Assembly: GCF_018531495.1 (NCBI RefSeq)
Contig: NZ_JAHDTI010000029.1
Location: forward strand, 1 to 64,000
Direction: 5' to 3'
Length of the DNA: 64,000 nt
Source of the DNA: Nonomuraea sediminis
GTDB taxonomy: Bacteria; Actinomycetota; Actinomycetes; Streptosporangiales; Streptosporangiaceae
Position 1 is the first letter of the stretch. Each line of letters opens with the position of its first letter. Made by a program: the position numbers and the translations under genes. The notes beneath the pieces were generated by a model. It was not told where the DNA came from and ran no database searches. It was given only the letters and a program-made list of their open reading frames with translations. Of this stretch, positions 17,763-25,504 are shown piece after piece.

Positions 17763-17791
17763 GCACCCGGTGTGACCCGCACACCGGGTGC
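17763..17791 (+). terminator. hairpin terminator after DUF3073 gene
   Basis: GCACCCGGTGTG (17763-17774) pairs perfectly with CACACCGGGTGC (17780-17791) around a 5-nt loop, 24 bp after the DUF3073 stop. No U-run follows. Confidence 0.65.
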
Positions 17792-17850
17792 GAGTCTGCG
17801 CGCCCACGTTGAGGTCTCAAGCGATGTTCGCCGTTGCGGCAGGTCTTCCA

Positions 17851-17954
17851 TTGCCGTACGGCAGGCCGCCCAGCCGCCAGTCACCGAACTGCGGCTGGGC
17901 CCTGTCCAGGGAGACGCTCCTGCGGCGATGCGGGCTGCCCGCCGTTACGACGCC
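17851..17954 (+). repeat. dispersed GC-rich repeat, family A, copy 1
   Basis: About 104 bp filling the space between the DUF3073 terminator and the purM stop. It matches, at roughly 85% by eye, the reverse complement of 37131-37236: both contain GCCCTGTCCAGGGAGACGCT and CGCCGTTACG, and both begin with a GTACGGCA-GGCCGCCC block. No protein-coding function is apparent. Confidence 0.75.
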
Positions 17955-17956
17955 CC

Positions 17957-18985
17957 CTACCCGGCGTAGCGGGCCTGGCCCGAGCCGGGCACGATCTCAC
18001 CGAGAACCCAGGCGGGCACGTCACGCCCGGCGAGGAACCGGATCGCCGCGTCGGCCACGTCGGCGGGGACGATCGCGGCCATGCCGACACCCAGGTTGAA
18101 CGTGCGGTCCATGGCCTGCTGCGCGATGTCGCCGTGCCCGGCGAGCACCTCGAAGATCGCCGGAGGAGTCCACGAGCCGCGGTCGAGAACCGCGTCCAGG
18201 TCCGACGGCAGGGAACGCGACAGGTTGCCCTCCAGGCCGCCGCCCGTGATGTGCGCGTAGGCGTGCACCTCGAGCTCGCGGGCCAGCGCCAGGCAGTCGA
18301 GCGAGTAGATCCTGGTGGGCTCGAGCAGTTCCTCGCCCAGCGGGCGGCCCAGCTCGGGCAGCACCACCTCCAGCGACAGGCCCGCCTGCTTCAGCACGTG
18401 GCGCACCAGCGAGTAGCCGTTGGAGTGGATCCCGGAGGAGGCCAGGCCGAGCACGGCGTCGCCCTCCCTGACCCGGGACGGGCCGAGCATCGCGTCGGCC
18501 TCCACCACTCCGGTGCCGGCGCCGGCCAGGTCGTACTCGTCGGGACCCATGGCCCCCGGGTGCTCGGCCGTCTCGCCGCCCACCAGCGCGGCGCCCGCCA
18601 GGCGGCAGCCCTCGGCCACGCCGCCCACGATCTCCGCGATCCGCTCGGGGACCACCTTGCCGCAGGCGACGTAGTCGGTCATGAACAGCGGCTCCGCGCC
18701 GCACACCACGAGGTCGTCCAGGACCATGCCGACCAGGTCGATGCCGATCGTGTCGTGCTTGCCGTACTGCTGGGCGAGCATGACCTTGGTGCCGACGCCG
18801 TCGGTGGAGGTCGCGAGCAGCGGGCGCCTGTAGCGCAGCAGCGCCGAGGCGTCGAACAGGCCGGCGAAGCCGCTGGCGTCGTCGACCACCTCGGGCCTGC
18901 GCGAGCGGGCCACCTTGGACTTCATCAACTCGACGGCCCGCTCACCGGCCTCGATGTCGACGCCGGCTGCTTCGTAGGTACTCAC
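17957..18985 (-). CDS. purM: phosphoribosylformylglycinamidine cyclo-ligase (AIR synthetase)
   Basis: 342 residues of the PurM/PurL ATP-binding fold: STYEAAGVDIEAGERAVELM at the N-terminus, LATSTDGVGTKVMLAQQYG, MTDYVACGKV, ALVGGETAEHPGAM, GLASSGIHSNGYSLVR and AHITGGGLEGNLSRSLP. It closes FGAM to AIR with ATP. The GTG start at 18985 overlaps the purF stop (GTGA), so purF-purM are one translationally coupled unit. Confidence 0.95.
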   Translation of the reverse strand: MSTYEAAGVDIEAGERAVELMKSKVARSRRPEVVDDASGFAGLFDASALLRYRRPLLATSTDGVGTKVMLAQQYGKHDTIGIDLVGMVLDDLVVCGAEPLFMTDYVACGKVVPERIAEIVGGVAEGCRLAGAALVGGETAEHPGAMGPDEYDLAGAGTGVVEADAMLGPSRVREGDAVLGLASSGIHSNGYSLVRHVLKQAGLSLEVVLPELGRPLGEELLEPTRIYSLDCLALARELEVHAYAHITGGGLEGNLSRSLPSDLDAVLDRGSWTPPAIFEVLAGHGDIAQQAMDRTFNLGVGMAAIVPADVADAAIRFLAGRDVPAWVLGEIVPGSGQARYAG

Positions 18986-20418
18986 TGACTGTTCTCCAGC
19001 ACGTACTTGCCCACGTTGTCCTGGTCGACGGGGATCGGGTACGAGCCGTCGAAGCAGGCCCGGCACAGGCGCTCCGCCGGGATCGTGGTCGCCGCGGTCA
19101 GGCCCTCGAGGGAGATGTAGCCGAGCGAGTCGGCGCCGAGCGAGGCGCGGATCTCCTCCACCGACAGCGACCCGGCGATGAGCTCGGCCCTGGTGGCGAA
19201 GTCGATGCCGTAGAAGCACGGCCAGGCCACCGGCGGCGAGGAGATGCGCACGTGGACCTCGCGGGCGCCGGCCTCGCGCAGCATCTTCACGATCGCGCGC
19301 TGGGTGTTGCCGCGCACGATCGAGTCGTCCACGACGACCAGGCGCTTGCCCTCGACGACCTCGCGCAGCGGGTTGAGCTTGAGGCGGATGCCGAGCTGGC
19401 GGATGGTCTGCGACGGCTGGATGAAGGTGCGGCCCACGTAGGAGTTCTTGACCAGGCCCTGCCCGTAGGGGATCCCGCTCTCCTCGGCGTAGCCGACGGC
19501 GGCGGGGGTGCCCGACTCGGGCGTGGGGATGACCAGGTCGGCCTCGACCGGGTGCTCGCGGGCCAGCACGCGGCCGACCTCGACCCTGGTGACCTGCACG
19601 CCGCGGCCCGCGATCGTGGTGTCGGGGCGGGCCAGGTAGACGTACTCGAACAGGCAGCCCTTGGGCTCGGCCAGCGCGAAGCGGCGCGAGCGCACGCCGC
19701 GCTCGTCGATGGTGAGCAGCTCGCCCGGCTCGACCTCGCGCACGAACGTGGCGCCGACGATGTCGAGCGCCGCGGTCTCGGAGGCCACCACCCAGCCGCT
19801 GGACAGGCGGCCGAGCACCAGCGGGCGGATGCCCTGCGGATCGCGGGCGGCGTAGAGCGTCTTCTCGTTCATGAAGACCAGGCAGTAGGCGCCCTTGACC
19901 TGCGGCAGCAGCTCGGCCGCCGCGTCCTCGATGGACCGTGAGCGGTCCTGGGCGAGCAGCGTGGTCAGGACCTCGGTGTCGGTGGTGGCCCTGATGACCC
20001 CCGGAGCCAGCCGCTCGGCCAGCTCGGGGGTGTTGATCAGGTTGCCGTTGTGCGCGAGCGCGAGCCCGCCGACCTCGGTGGAGCTCAGCGTGGGTTGCGC
20101 GTTCTCCCACACGCTCGAGCCGGTCGTGGAGTAGCGGCAGTGGCCGACGGCCAGGTGGCCGCGCAGGGTGCCGAGCACGGACTCGTCGAAGACCTGGGCC
20201 ACCAGGCCCATGTCCTTGTAGACGAGAATCCGGCTGCCCTCACTGACCGCGATGCCCGCGGACTCCTGGCCGCGGTGCTGCAACGCGTACAGCCCGTAGT
20301 AGGTGAGTTTGGACACTTCCTCGCCTGGCGCCCACACTCCGAAGACGCCACAGGCGTCCTGCGGTGCGCGATCGTGGGGGTCCAGGTCATGGCCGAGTCG
20401 GCCGTCGCCCTTCAGCAC
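18982..20418 (-). CDS. purF: amidophosphoribosyltransferase
   Basis: 478 residues with a 22-residue propeptide before the nucleophile (DACGVFGVWAPG, C23 exposed after processing). Glutaminase motifs LQHRGQESAGIAV, CRYSTTGSSVWENAQP and ALAHNGNLIN; PRTase domain with KNSYVGRTFIQPSQ and the PRPP loop LVVVDDSIVRGNTQ. Conserved cysteines near the C-terminus (WPCFYGID, RLCRACFDG) are where B. subtilis-type PurF carries its 4Fe-4S cluster. It catalyses the first committed step of purine synthesis. GTG start. Confidence 0.95.
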   Translation of the reverse strand: MLKGDGRLGHDLDPHDRAPQDACGVFGVWAPGEEVSKLTYYGLYALQHRGQESAGIAVSEGSRILVYKDMGLVAQVFDESVLGTLRGHLAVGHCRYSTTGSSVWENAQPTLSSTEVGGLALAHNGNLINTPELAERLAPGVIRATTDTEVLTTLLAQDRSRSIEDAAAELLPQVKGAYCLVFMNEKTLYAARDPQGIRPLVLGRLSSGWVVASETAALDIVGATFVREVEPGELLTIDERGVRSRRFALAEPKGCLFEYVYLARPDTTIAGRGVQVTRVEVGRVLAREHPVEADLVIPTPESGTPAAVGYAEESGIPYGQGLVKNSYVGRTFIQPSQTIRQLGIRLKLNPLREVVEGKRLVVVDDSIVRGNTQRAIVKMLREAGAREVHVRISSPPVAWPCFYGIDFATRAELIAGSLSVEEIRASLGADSLGYISLEGLTAATTIPAERLCRACFDGSYPIPVDQDNVGKYVLENSQ

Positions 20419-20472
20419 GTGGTTCAGTCTAGGTCGGCGACCTCACTACTTGCACACCCGGGTCCGGGCTGG

Positions 20473-21213
20473 TCACACGTGGACGCTGCGGCCCGCGTTG
20501 GAGCCGTCCCTGACGATCTCGCCGGTCAGGTTGCGGTTCTGCTCCGAGCCGAGGAACAGCAGCAGCGCTGCCGCGTCCTCGGCCGTCGACAGCCTCCTGC
20601 TCGGCGTCTTAGCGGCGATCCCGTCGAGCACCGCCTGGGGGAGGAAGTCGCGCTCCGTGATCGTCAGCCCCGCGGCCAGCACGTTGACCAGGACACCGTC
20701 GCCTCCCGCCTGCCAGGCCAGCGTCCGTGCCAGGCCGTGCAGCGCCGCCTTGGCCGAGCCGTACGGCCCGGATCCGGGGGTGCCCTCCTCGGCGATACCC
20801 GAGGAGACCAGCACGATCCGGCCGAAACCCTTCTCCCGCATCCCCGGCAGCACGGACTGGACGAGCACGACGTTGCCCACGACGTTGGCGTGCAGCATCT
20901 CCGTCCAGTGTTCCGCGGGGACGTCCTCGAAGGCCTCCTGCGAGGGCCCCGTGCCGCCCCACAGCACCGCGTTGGCGATCAACGAGTCGAACGGCCCCGC
21001 CTCGGCGACCACCGCCCTGATGCCGTCATGGTCGGCCAGGTCCAGATGTACGGCTCGCGCCTGGCCGCCCGCCTGCTCGATCTCCTTGACCACCCGCTCG
21101 GCCCTGTCGGGACCGGTGTTGTAGGTGAGGGTGACACGGTGTCCCGCCCGGCCGAAAGCGCGAGCGGTGGCGGCCCCGATGCCCGAGGAACCGCCGGTAA
21201 CCAGAACGTGCAT
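20473..21213 (-). CDS. short-chain dehydrogenase/reductase
   Basis: 246 residues. Cofactor motif TGGSSGIGAATARAF, NAG-equivalent IANAVLWGG, catalytic Ser in VLVSSGIAEEG and YGSAK Tyr-Lys pair, then a C-terminal GEIVRDGSNA segment. The TYNTGPDRAE end of beta-2 without an acidic residue suggests NADPH preference. Substrate unknown. It follows the MarR gene on the same strand; tandem operator-like repeats lie at the junction, so control by that MarR protein is likely. Confidence 0.85.
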   Translation of the reverse strand: MHVLVTGGSSGIGAATARAFGRAGHRVTLTYNTGPDRAERVVKEIEQAGGQARAVHLDLADHDGIRAVVAEAGPFDSLIANAVLWGGTGPSQEAFEDVPAEHWTEMLHANVVGNVVLVQSVLPGMREKGFGRIVLVSSGIAEEGTPGSGPYGSAKAALHGLARTLAWQAGGDGVLVNVLAAGLTITERDFLPQAVLDGIAAKTPSRRLSTAEDAAALLLFLGSEQNRNLTGEIVRDGSNAGRSVHV

Positions 21214-21230
21214 GATGCACTCCCTTTGAA

Positions 21231-21254
21231 TTAGCCAACTAATTAGCCAGCTAA
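21231..21254. promoter_or_regulatory. tandem 12-bp repeats, likely MarR operator
   Basis: TTAGCCAACTAA (21231-21242) is followed without a gap by TTAGCCAGCTAA (21243-21254). Each unit is itself a dyad (TTAG-N4-CTAA), and the junction forms CTAATTAG. The repeat spans the marR stop codon and lies 18 bp upstream of the SDR start, an ideal position for a repressor of the SDR gene. Confidence 0.65.
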
Positions 21255-21709
21255 TCGCAGGGGGTCATCTTCGGCAAGCCGTGTTCGCCCTCAGCGGACG
21301 GGCAGGCCCACAGCGCACCGATGAGGCGGGTCATGGTCCGGCGGTCCTCCGGGTCGAGCTGGGCGAGCAACTCCTCGTCGGTCCTGCGCCAGATCTCCTC
21401 GACCGGACGCTGCAGCGCCTTGCCCGCCTCGGTGAGGTGCACGTGGCTCAGCCTGGGGCGCTTGGGATCGGGGGTCCTGTGCACGAAGCCGGAGCGCTCC
21501 AGCCGCTGCAGGGCCTTGGTCACCGTGGGCGGCTCGACGCCCAGGCGGGAGATCAGCTCGCTCTGCGACAGGCCGTCCTCGCGCCACAACTGGTTGAGCA
21601 GCATCTCCTGGCCCACGTGCAGGCCCAGCTCCGACAGCTCGGACGCGATCCGGTACCGGTGCACCTTGGTGATCTTGATGAGGGCGTAGGTGAGGGTCTC
21701 GTCGAGCAT
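21251..21709 (-). CDS. MarR-family regulator
   Basis: 152 residues. Winged helix: LHVGQEMLLNQLWREDGLSQ, SELISRLGVEPPTVTKALQR, LERSGFVHRTPDPKRPRLSH, VHLTEAGKAL. The N- and C-terminal helices form the dimer. It is upstream of and codirectional with the SDR gene. Tandem TTAGCC-AR-CTAA repeats overlapping its stop codon are the probable binding site. Upstream, CGCCA-N7-TGGCG (21727-21743) is a weaker dyad. Confidence 0.85.
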   Translation of the reverse strand: MLDETLTYALIKITKVHRYRIASELSELGLHVGQEMLLNQLWREDGLSQSELISRLGVEPPTVTKALQRLERSGFVHRTPDPKRPRLSHVHLTEAGKALQRPVEEIWRRTDEELLAQLDPEDRRTMTRLIGALWACPSAEGEHGLPKMTPCD

Positions 21710-21850
21710 GCTCCCATCTTGCCTTTCGCCAGCGATTTTGGCGCATGGTGACCCAAGCCTGGACGGGGTCTTACCGTGTCGTCCGGCTTGGTCGGCGGGT
21801 CGCGCGAAAAGGTGGGGTATCCGGCTTGTAGACCCGTCCGGGAGAGCGAC

Positions 21851-23113
21851 GTGACCACACCTGGGGACCCGAACCAGCCTCCTCCCTTCAACGGCGAGCC
21901 CACGCCGCCGCCGCGGGAGCCCGCTCCCGACGCGGGATCCGCCTCGCCGGGGTGGGCGGCGAGCGGGTGGCCGGTGGACGATCCGTCAGGCAGCGGTCCC
22001 GCGGGCTCCGACTGGACGCCCGGCGAGTGGTCGACCGCGGAGCCGCCGTCGTGGAGCGAGCCGTGGCCGTGGGACAAGCCCGCCCAGGCCTCCGCCCAGG
22101 ACCGGCCCTCGGACACCCCTTCTGAAGAGCCCGAGCAGCCTCCGGCCCAGCAGCCGCCGACCACCCCCGAGTCCCAGCAGCCTCCGGCGCGGGCCCCTGA
22201 ACCCGAGCAGCCGGGGTGGCAGGAGCCGGCCGGGCCTCCCGGGCAGCCCGACAGCGACGCGGAGCGGACCGCCGCGTTCCCGGCTCCCGGATCGACCCCG
22301 TCGTACCCGGGCTGGGACCGGGACGCGACCGAACCCGAGCAGCCGCCCACGACTCCCACCCCGTCGCGCTACGAGCCGCCGACGCCTCCTCCCGCGGAGC
22401 CGTACCGCTCGCCGTACGAGGGCGGGCCGAAGGAGTACGGCCCGTCGGACACCTACGGCGAGGGCCGGCCGCCGGAAGGCCAGGGCCAGCCGGGCTGGCC
22501 GGGCCAGCAGCCGGGAGGCCAAGGACAGCCCGGAGGCCAAGGACAGCCGGGAGAGCCGCAGCCGGGTGAGCAGCCCGGGGCGCCGCAGCAGCCGCAGCAG
22601 CCGCAGCAGCCCGGTCCGTCCGGCGGGACCGAGGAGGGTCGCCCGACGCCGGGAGCGCAGCCGTACGGCGGCCCCGAGCAGGCCGTCCCCGGCACCACCC
22701 CGTCGAGCCCGTACGGCGGCCCCCCGGGATACGGTCCGCCCGCCGGGGGAGCCGTCTACCAGCCGCCGCCTGGCGGCGCGGGACAGTATCCGCCGGACTG
22801 GCAGCCCGCCAAGGCGGGCAACGGCCTGGCCACGGCCGCGCTGGTGCTGGGCATCGTGAGCATCTTCCTGGTCTTCGTCTGCGGCATCGGCGTGATCACC
22901 GCGATCGTCGCGATCATCCTCGGCTGCGTCGCGCTGGCCAGGGGCGTCGGCAAGGGCAAGGCCATCACCGGCATCGTCATCAGCGTGCTCTCGCTCATCG
23001 TGGTGACCGTCGGCGCCGTGTGGTTCTTCAACATCGTCCAGGAATGCAGCCGCCTGCCCGGAGAGCTGGCCAACAGGTGCATCGAGGACCGCCTGCCCTG
23101 GATGCGCCGCTAA
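21851..23113 (+). CDS. DUF4190 membrane protein with Pro/Gln/Gly-rich N-terminus
   Basis: 420 residues. The first roughly 310 are low-complexity and rich in Pro, Gln, Gly and Glu (runs such as QQPQQPQQPG and GQGQPGGQGQPGG), probably disordered and cytoplasmic. The last 100 hold two membrane segments (LATAALVLGIVSIFLVFVCG and ITGIVISVLSLIVVTVGAVW) flanking a short loop with the DUF4190 pattern IILGCVALAR. A GTG at 21851 after GGAGAG is chosen. Function unknown; such proteins often interact with cell-envelope or division machinery through the proline-rich part (inference). Confidence 0.7.
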   Translation: MTTPGDPNQPPPFNGEPTPPPREPAPDAGSASPGWAASGWPVDDPSGSGPAGSDWTPGEWSTAEPPSWSEPWPWDKPAQASAQDRPSDTPSEEPEQPPAQQPPTTPESQQPPARAPEPEQPGWQEPAGPPGQPDSDAERTAAFPAPGSTPSYPGWDRDATEPEQPPTTPTPSRYEPPTPPPAEPYRSPYEGGPKEYGPSDTYGEGRPPEGQGQPGWPGQQPGGQGQPGGQGQPGEPQPGEQPGAPQQPQQPQQPGPSGGTEEGRPTPGAQPYGGPEQAVPGTTPSSPYGGPPGYGPPAGGAVYQPPPGGAGQYPPDWQPAKAGNGLATAALVLGIVSIFLVFVCGIGVITAIVAIILGCVALARGVGKGKAITGIVISVLSLIVVTVGAVWFFNIVQECSRLPGELANRCIEDRLPWMRR

Positions 23114-23556
23114 ATCCCGCTAACGGGCAGGTGGTCGGACAGGTCGGCCCGGGCGCCGCTCGCCGAGACGGCGCCCGAGGCCACCGCCTCGTCCCAGGTG
23201 ATCCGCCCGAGGGCCAGCCAGATCCACGTCCGCGCGTCGGTCTCCACCACGTTGGGCGGCGTGCCCCGCGTGTGCCGGGGACCCTCGATCGCCTGCACCG
23301 CCGCGTGCGGCGGCACCCGCACCTCCACCGTGCGCCCCGGCGCCGCCCCGGCCAGCCGCTCGAGCAGGTGCCGTACGGCCAGCCGTACAGCCGCCCGCTC
23401 GGGCTCGAGCCCGCGGTCGTAGGCCGCGACCACCGCGGCGATCAGGGCGTCGGCCAGCGCGGAAGCCGGCCCGTCGTAGGCCGGGGAGTCGAGCGCGATC
23501 AGCTGCGCGTCCAGCGCGGCCCGCAGTTTCTCCGGGTCGATCTTTCGAGGTGCCAC
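23110..23556 (-). CDS. sterol-carrier-family protein
   Basis: 148 residues beginning PRKIDPEKLRAALDAQL, with VAAYDRGLEPERAAVRLAVR, LLERLAGAAPGRTVEVRVPP and a C-terminal TWIWLALGRITWDEAVASG, the last matching the SCP2-like motif where a helix and GR.TW.EA block close the lipid pocket. It is a common neighbour of purF/purM in actinomycetes. It converges on the DUF4190 gene with a 4-bp overlap. Ligand unknown. Confidence 0.7.
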   Translation of the reverse strand: MAPRKIDPEKLRAALDAQLIALDSPAYDGPASALADALIAAVVAAYDRGLEPERAAVRLAVRHLLERLAGAAPGRTVEVRVPPHAAVQAIEGPRHTRGTPPNVVETDARTWIWLALGRITWDEAVASGAVSASGARADLSDHLPVSGI

Positions 23557-23574
23557 CCGAGGATCCTAAACCCC

Positions 23575-23605
23575 TTGACCTGAAGTTAAGTTGAGCTTCT
23601 AGGCT
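23575..23605 (+). promoter_or_regulatory. MerR-type promoter with 19-bp spacer
   Basis: TTGACC (23575-23580), exactly 19 bp, then TAGGCT (23600-23605). The overlong spacer carries the dyad CTGAAGTTAAGTTGAG (12 of 16 positions symmetric), which resembles MerR/SoxR-family boxes built on AAGTTAACTT. In this family the activator untwists the spacer. No merR gene is adjacent. Expected start of transcription is within 2-3 bp of the ATG at 23614. Confidence 0.6.
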
Positions 23606-23613
23606 TCCATGCC

Positions 23614-25491
23614 ATGAGCATGGAAGTGACCGCGTGGCATCAGCTGTACTCGTTGAACAACCAGACCGAGCGCCGTTCCCTGTCGAAGCAGACGCTGCGG
23701 CGGATCGCGGCCTTCGCCCGGCCGCACAGGAAGCGGATCTCCGCGTTCCTGCTGTTGAGCCTGGTGATGGCGGCCCTGGCGGTGGTGGCGCCGCTGCTGG
23801 CGGGCAGGGTGGTCGACGCCATCGTGAAGGGTGAGCCGTTCGGCGTGGTGGGCTGGCTGGCCGCGCTGATCGCGGGGCTGGCGATCGCCGAGGCAGGGCT
23901 GGGGCTGCTGACCAGGTGGATGTCGGCGAGCCTCGGTGAGGGATTGATCCTAGACCTGCGCACCGCCGTGTTCGACCACGTGCAGCGGATGCCGGTCGCG
24001 TTCTTCATGCGGACCAGGACCGGCGCGCTGGTCAGCCGGTTGAACAACGACGTGATCGGCGCTCAGCGGGCCTTCACCGACACGCTGTCCGGCGTGGCGG
24101 GCAACGTGGTGACGCTGGTGCTGACGCTGATCGTGATGATCGGGATCTCGTGGCAGATCACGCTGCTCGCGCTGATCCTGTTGCCGATCTTCGTGCTGCC
24201 CGCCCGCCGGATGGGCGTCAGGATCGCCCGGCTGCGCCGCGAGGCCGCCGACCACAACGCGGCGATGGGCAACCAGATGACCGAGCGGTTCTCGGCGCCC
24301 GGCGCGACGCTGGTGAAGCTGTTCGGCAGGCCGGCGCGGGAGTCGGCCGAGTTCGAGGCCAGGGCGCGCAGGGTGCGCGACATCGGCGTGCGCACCGCCA
24401 TGAACCAGTCGGTCTTCGTCACCGCGCTCACGCTGGTCTCGGCCCTCGCGCTGGCCCTGGTGTACGGCTTGGGCGGCTTCTACGCGCTCACCGGGCGGCT
24501 GGAGGCCGGCTCGGTGGTGGCTCTCGCGCTGCTGCTGACCCGGCTGTACGCGCCGCTGACCGCGCTGGCCAGCGCCCGGGTCGACGTGATGAGCGCGCTG
24601 GTCAGCTTCGAGCGCGTCTTCGAGGTGCTGGACCTGGAGCCGCTCATCAAGCAGCGGCCGGGCGCCCGCGCGGTGCCCGAGGGCCCGGTCTCGGTCGAGT
24701 TCGACGACGTGCGCTTCGCCTACCCCTCGGCCGACAAGGTCTCGCTGGCCTCGCTCGAGGAGGTCGCCACGCTCGACTCGCGCGGTGGCGAGGAGGTGCT
24801 GCACGGCATCTCCTTCACCGCCGAGCCCGGCCAGATGGTGGCGCTGGTGGGTTCCTCGGGTGCGGGCAAGTCCACGATCGCCCAGCTCCTGCCCCGTCTC
24901 TACGACGTCGACTCGGGCGCGGTACGGCTGGCCGGGGTGGACGTGCGTGACCTGACGGCCGACTCGATCCGCGACACCCTCGGCATGGTCACCCAGGACG
25001 GGCACCTGTTCCACGACACGATCAGGGCCAACCTGCTGCTGGCCAGGCCCGAGGCGGCCGAGGCCGAGCTGTGGGACGCCCTGCACAGGGCCCGCCTGGC
25101 CGGGCTGATCGAGTCGCTGCCCGACGGGCTCGACACCGTGGTGGGCGAGCGCGGCTACCGCCTGTCGGGCGGGGAGCGGCAGCGGCTGACGATCGCCCGG
25201 CTGCTGCTGGCCAGGCCGCGCGTGGTGATCCTGGACGAGGCCACCGCCGCGCTCGACTCCACCAACGAGGCGGCGGTCCAGGCGGCGCTGGCCGAGGCCC
25301 TCGACGGACGGACCGCGGTGGTCATCGCCCACCGCCTGTCCACGATCCGCGCCGCCGACGCCATCCTCGTGATCGAGGACGGCCGCGTGGTCGAGCGCGG
25401 GACGCACGCGGAGCTCCTCGCCGCGGGTGGCCGCTACGAGGAGCTCTACCGCACCCAGTTCGACGACCCCGCGGAAGCCGCTGTCGCCTGA
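23614..25491 (+). CDS. type-I ABC exporter, fused permease-ATPase
   Basis: 625 residues. Six membrane helices (about 40-310) of the ABC_membrane fold, then a nucleotide-binding domain: Walker A VGSSGAGKST, Q-loop VTQDGHLF, signature RLSGGERQRLTIARL, Walker B PRVVILDEATAALDS and H-loop VIAHRLSTIR. It is a half-transporter acting as a homodimer, of the lipid/multidrug class. Substrate unknown. A MerR-type promoter directly precedes it, and the transcript may be leaderless; ATGs at 23614 and 23620 are both possible starts. Confidence 0.9.
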   Translation: MSMEVTAWHQLYSLNNQTERRSLSKQTLRRIAAFARPHRKRISAFLLLSLVMAALAVVAPLLAGRVVDAIVKGEPFGVVGWLAALIAGLAIAEAGLGLLTRWMSASLGEGLILDLRTAVFDHVQRMPVAFFMRTRTGALVSRLNNDVIGAQRAFTDTLSGVAGNVVTLVLTLIVMIGISWQITLLALILLPIFVLPARRMGVRIARLRREAADHNAAMGNQMTERFSAPGATLVKLFGRPARESAEFEARARRVRDIGVRTAMNQSVFVTALTLVSALALALVYGLGGFYALTGRLEAGSVVALALLLTRLYAPLTALASARVDVMSALVSFERVFEVLDLEPLIKQRPGARAVPEGPVSVEFDDVRFAYPSADKVSLASLEEVATLDSRGGEEVLHGISFTAEPGQMVALVGSSGAGKSTIAQLLPRLYDVDSGAVRLAGVDVRDLTADSIRDTLGMVTQDGHLFHDTIRANLLLARPEAAEAELWDALHRARLAGLIESLPDGLDTVVGERGYRLSGGERQRLTIARLLLARPRVVILDEATAALDSTNEAAVQAALAEALDGRTAVVIAHRLSTIRAADAILVIEDGRVVERGTHAELLAAGGRYEELYRTQFDDPAEAAVA

Positions 25492-25504
25492 CCCCTGCCG
25501 GGGG

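Noticed and set aside
17957..20110. 717-codon frame apparently fusing purF and purM
   Set aside because: The first half is out of frame with purF; purM begins at GTG 18985 overlapping the purF stop.
20432..20442. GGTCG-G-CGACC dyad upstream of purF as a purine-repressor operator
   Set aside because: Only 5-bp arms in very GC-rich DNA and no known actinobacterial purine repressor motif to compare; too weak.
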